Source: SG8-30 sp964406445
GTDB lineage: Bacteria; Pseudomonadota; Gammaproteobacteria; Steroidobacterales; Steroidobacteraceae
Direction: 5' to 3'
DNA length: 64,000 nucleotides
NCBI GenBank assembly: GCA_964406445.1
Contig: CAYORU010000003.1
Coordinates: 115,647-179,646 of the forward strand
Translations under genes and position numbers: made by a program
Part shown: one piece after another, positions 62,599 through 64,000 of the stretch
Position numbering within the stretch: position 1 is the stretch's first letter
Layout: each line of letters begins with the position of its first letter
The notes under the pieces: model-generated
Told to the model about the DNA's origin: nothing
What the model saw: the letters and a program-made list of their open reading frames with translations, nothing else
The model's database searches: none

Positions 62599-63533
62599 CA
62601 CTCCTCCAGGACCCGCGCGCCCTCGGTGTCGATCGCCGACACCCAGCTGTCGGTGGCGAGGTCGTGCTCCGCGAAGGCTTCGACCATCGCCACGCGCACG
62701 CCCTCGGCGTAGTGCTCCTCGGCCCAGGCGAACACCGTAGGCCCGGCGCCCGAGATCGAGCAGCCGAGCGCGCCGTTGGCCATGGCCGCCTGCTTGACCG
62801 CCTTGAAGCCCGGGATCAGCGTCGCGCGTTGCGGCTCGATGAGCACGTCCTCGAAGGCGTCGCGCAGCATCGCCAGGTCGTTGGTGTAGCAGGCGCTGAG
62901 GAAACCCGCGAGGTTGGCGGTCTGCCAGACGACGTCGGACAGGTCGACCGACTTCTTCAGCACGCGCCGGGCCTCGCGCGTCGACAGGAACATGTGTGGG
63001 TGCGCGAGCACGCAGCGCACCGCCGGCGGCACCGGGATCTGCTTGGTGCGCGGGTGGTCGATGCCGACCGTCAGCACCAGCCCGCCGAACAGCGAAGGCG
63101 CGATGTTGTCGACGTGCACCGAGCCGCTCGCCACCGCCTCGCCCTGCATGGCGAACTTGAGCAGTTCCAGCTTCGAGAGCGGCGCGTCCAGCAGCGCATT
63201 GCCCGCGACCACCGCCGCGACGGCCGAGGCCGCCGAACCGCCGAGGCCGGAGCCGAGCGGGATGCCCTTCTCGATCTCGATTTCGATGCCGAAGGGCAGC
63301 GACAGCGCGCCGGCCATGGACACGAGCGCCATGCCGGCGGTGTTCTTCTCAGGCTCGAGCGGCAGCGAGGTGACGCTGCCAGTGATCGCCTTGATGCGGA
63401 TGCCCTTCTGGGCCGTGCGCCGCGCCCGGACGCGGTCGCCCACGGCCTTGACCGTGTGGCCGAGGATGTCGAAACCGATGCCGACGTTGCCGACCGAGGC
63501 CGGCGCGAAGGCGAGCACGCTGTCGGTTGCCAT
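62598..63533 (-). CDS. thrB: homoserine kinase
   Basis: This 311-residue GHMP kinase phosphorylates homoserine. It opens VLAFAPASVGNVGIGFDILG. ATP loop IPLGSGLGGSAASAVAA lies at 91-107, and ALGCSISGAGPTVFAW is the GHMP C-terminal motif. It starts 9 nt after the thrA stop and overlaps thrC. Confidence 0.96.
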   Translation of the reverse strand: MATDSVLAFAPASVGNVGIGFDILGHTVKAVGDRVRARRTAQKGIRIKAITGSVTSLPLEPEKNTAGMALVSMAGALSLPFGIEIEIEKGIPLGSGLGGSAASAVAAVVAGNALLDAPLSKLELLKFAMQGEAVASGSVHVDNIAPSLFGGLVLTVGIDHPRTKQIPVPPAVRCVLAHPHMFLSTREARRVLKKSVDLSDVVWQTANLAGFLSACYTNDLAMLRDAFEDVLIEPQRATLIPGFKAVKQAAMANGALGCSISGAGPTVFAWAEEHYAEGVRVAMVEAFAEHDLATDSWVSAIDTEGARVLEE

Positions 63534-63542
63534 GCCGCTACC

Positions 63543-64000
63543 TCACAGCCGCGCGCCGAGGTACGTCGCGAGGCGCAGCAGGTCGCCGAACACGCCGCCG
63601 GCGGTGACGGCGGGACCCGCCCCCGGGCCCTGCACGATCAGCGGATTGTCGCAGTAGCGGGCGGTGACGAAGCGCACCACGTTGTCGGTCAGCGCGATGT
63701 TGGCGAAGGGGTGGCGGGCGTCGAGGCGCGCCAGGCCGACCGTGGCGCGGCCGTCGGCCTGCAGCCGCCCGACGTAGCGCAGCACCTGGCCCGCCGCCGC
63801 CGCCTCGCGCTGCAGCGCCGCCATCTGCGCGTCGAAGGCGGGCAGCCGGGCGAGGAACTCGTCGGGGCCGCAGTCGCGCAGCGCCTCGGGCACGAGGCTC
63901 TCGACCTCGACGTCGGCGAGCTCGAGGTCGAGGCCCATCTCGCGGCCGAGGATGATGAGCTTGCGGGCGACGTCCGTGCCGGAGAGGTCGTCGCGCGGAT
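63543..64000 (-). CDS. thrA: aspartokinase/homoserine dehydrogenase I, C-terminal fragment (cut by window edge)
   Basis: About 152 residues of the homoserine dehydrogenase domain are visible, entering from the right edge. PRDDLSGTDVARKLIILGREMG contains the HSD catalytic region (Asp/Lys). LELADVEVESLVP, VLRYVGRL and GPGAGPAVTAGGVFGDLLR end the protein as in E. coli ThrA. The kinase half is outside the window, so a monofunctional Hom enzyme is not excluded, though the thrABC order favours ThrA. Confidence 0.92.
   Translation of the reverse strand, partial: PRDDLSGTDVARKLIILGREMGLDLELADVEVESLVPEALRDCGPDEFLARLPAFDAQMAALQREAAAAGQVLRYVGRLQADGRATVGLARLDARHPFANIALTDNVVRFVTARYCDNPLIVQGPGAGPAVTAGGVFGDLLRLATYLGARL

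Overview
The window is a G+C-rich, densely coded chromosomal segment of a gammaproteobacterium. Several gene orders support this: thrA-thrB-thrC; uvrC-pgsA-tRNA-Gly-tRNA-Cys with tRNA-Leu nearby (the E. coli uvrC-pgsA-glyW-cysT-leuZ order); nudJ-mnmA close to purB; msrP-msrQ; and a complete ccmABCDEFGHI operon. A class II (plant-type) DAHP synthase and a PhaD-like regulator beside a phasin fit a Xanthomonadales/Nevskiales/Chromatiales-like lineage, but the sequence alone does not settle the family. Nearly all genes are core metabolism, respiration, repair and signalling. There is no prophage, insertion sequence, CRISPR array or integron. The only clearly mobile-type genes are two small PIN-domain toxin-antitoxin pairs.

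Layout. 1-3758: the end of an S41-type peptidase, a small membrane protein, an exported protein of unknown function and an OmpR/EnvZ-type two-component pair. 3780-7779 (minus): host-attachment-like protein, PhaD-like TetR regulator, phasin, COG3202-type MFS carrier and MaoC-type hydratase, suggesting polyhydroxyalkanoate/lipid metabolism. 7833-14549 (minus): the whole cytochrome c maturation operon. 14691-16716: tRNA-Leu, a membrane protein, a small cytochrome c, tRNA-Cys, tRNA-Gly and pgsA, continuing into uvrC and a uracil-DNA glycosylase. 19227-22170: glyoxylate shunt aceB-aceA. 22364-25318: rluE, class II DAHP synthase and a metallo-beta-lactamase-fold hydrolase. 25415-27567: an NfeD protease/stomatin pair.

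27559-36750 (minus): fumC, CoA pyrophosphatase and mazG, then pepSY, a PhoPQ-type pair and the helicase hrpA. 36845-46704 (plus): purB, GNAT, an unknown protein, nudJ, mnmA, aconitase acnA, a sirtuin, a HAD phosphatase and the methionine sulfoxide repair pair msrPQ. 46657-50300: two toxin-antitoxin pairs flanking an EamA exporter and a class I DAHP synthase. 50372-58190 (minus): YgjP-like metalloprotease, dienoyl-CoA reductase fadH, and an HlyD/ABC/SGNH-hydrolase export operon. 58326-60705: tatD, a palindromic heptamer repeat and an M20 peptidase. 60712-64000 (minus): a NERD-domain protein and thrCBA, with thrA cut by the window edge.

Together the metabolic genes cover acetate/fatty-acid use (fadH, aceBA, acnA, fumC, phasin), aromatic and threonine biosynthesis, c-type cytochrome assembly and envelope stress responses. 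Translational coupling by 1-4 nt overlaps (ATGA, GTGA, TGATG) is very common. I found no convincing wholly new system. The most unusual items are a terminator-like hairpin abutting the phaD-like start codon, apparently leaderless pepSY and nudJ transcripts, an inverted heptamer array that supplies the tatD stop codon, a cytochrome c without an axial methionine, and paired TTTTGC...GCAA sites upstream of aceB.
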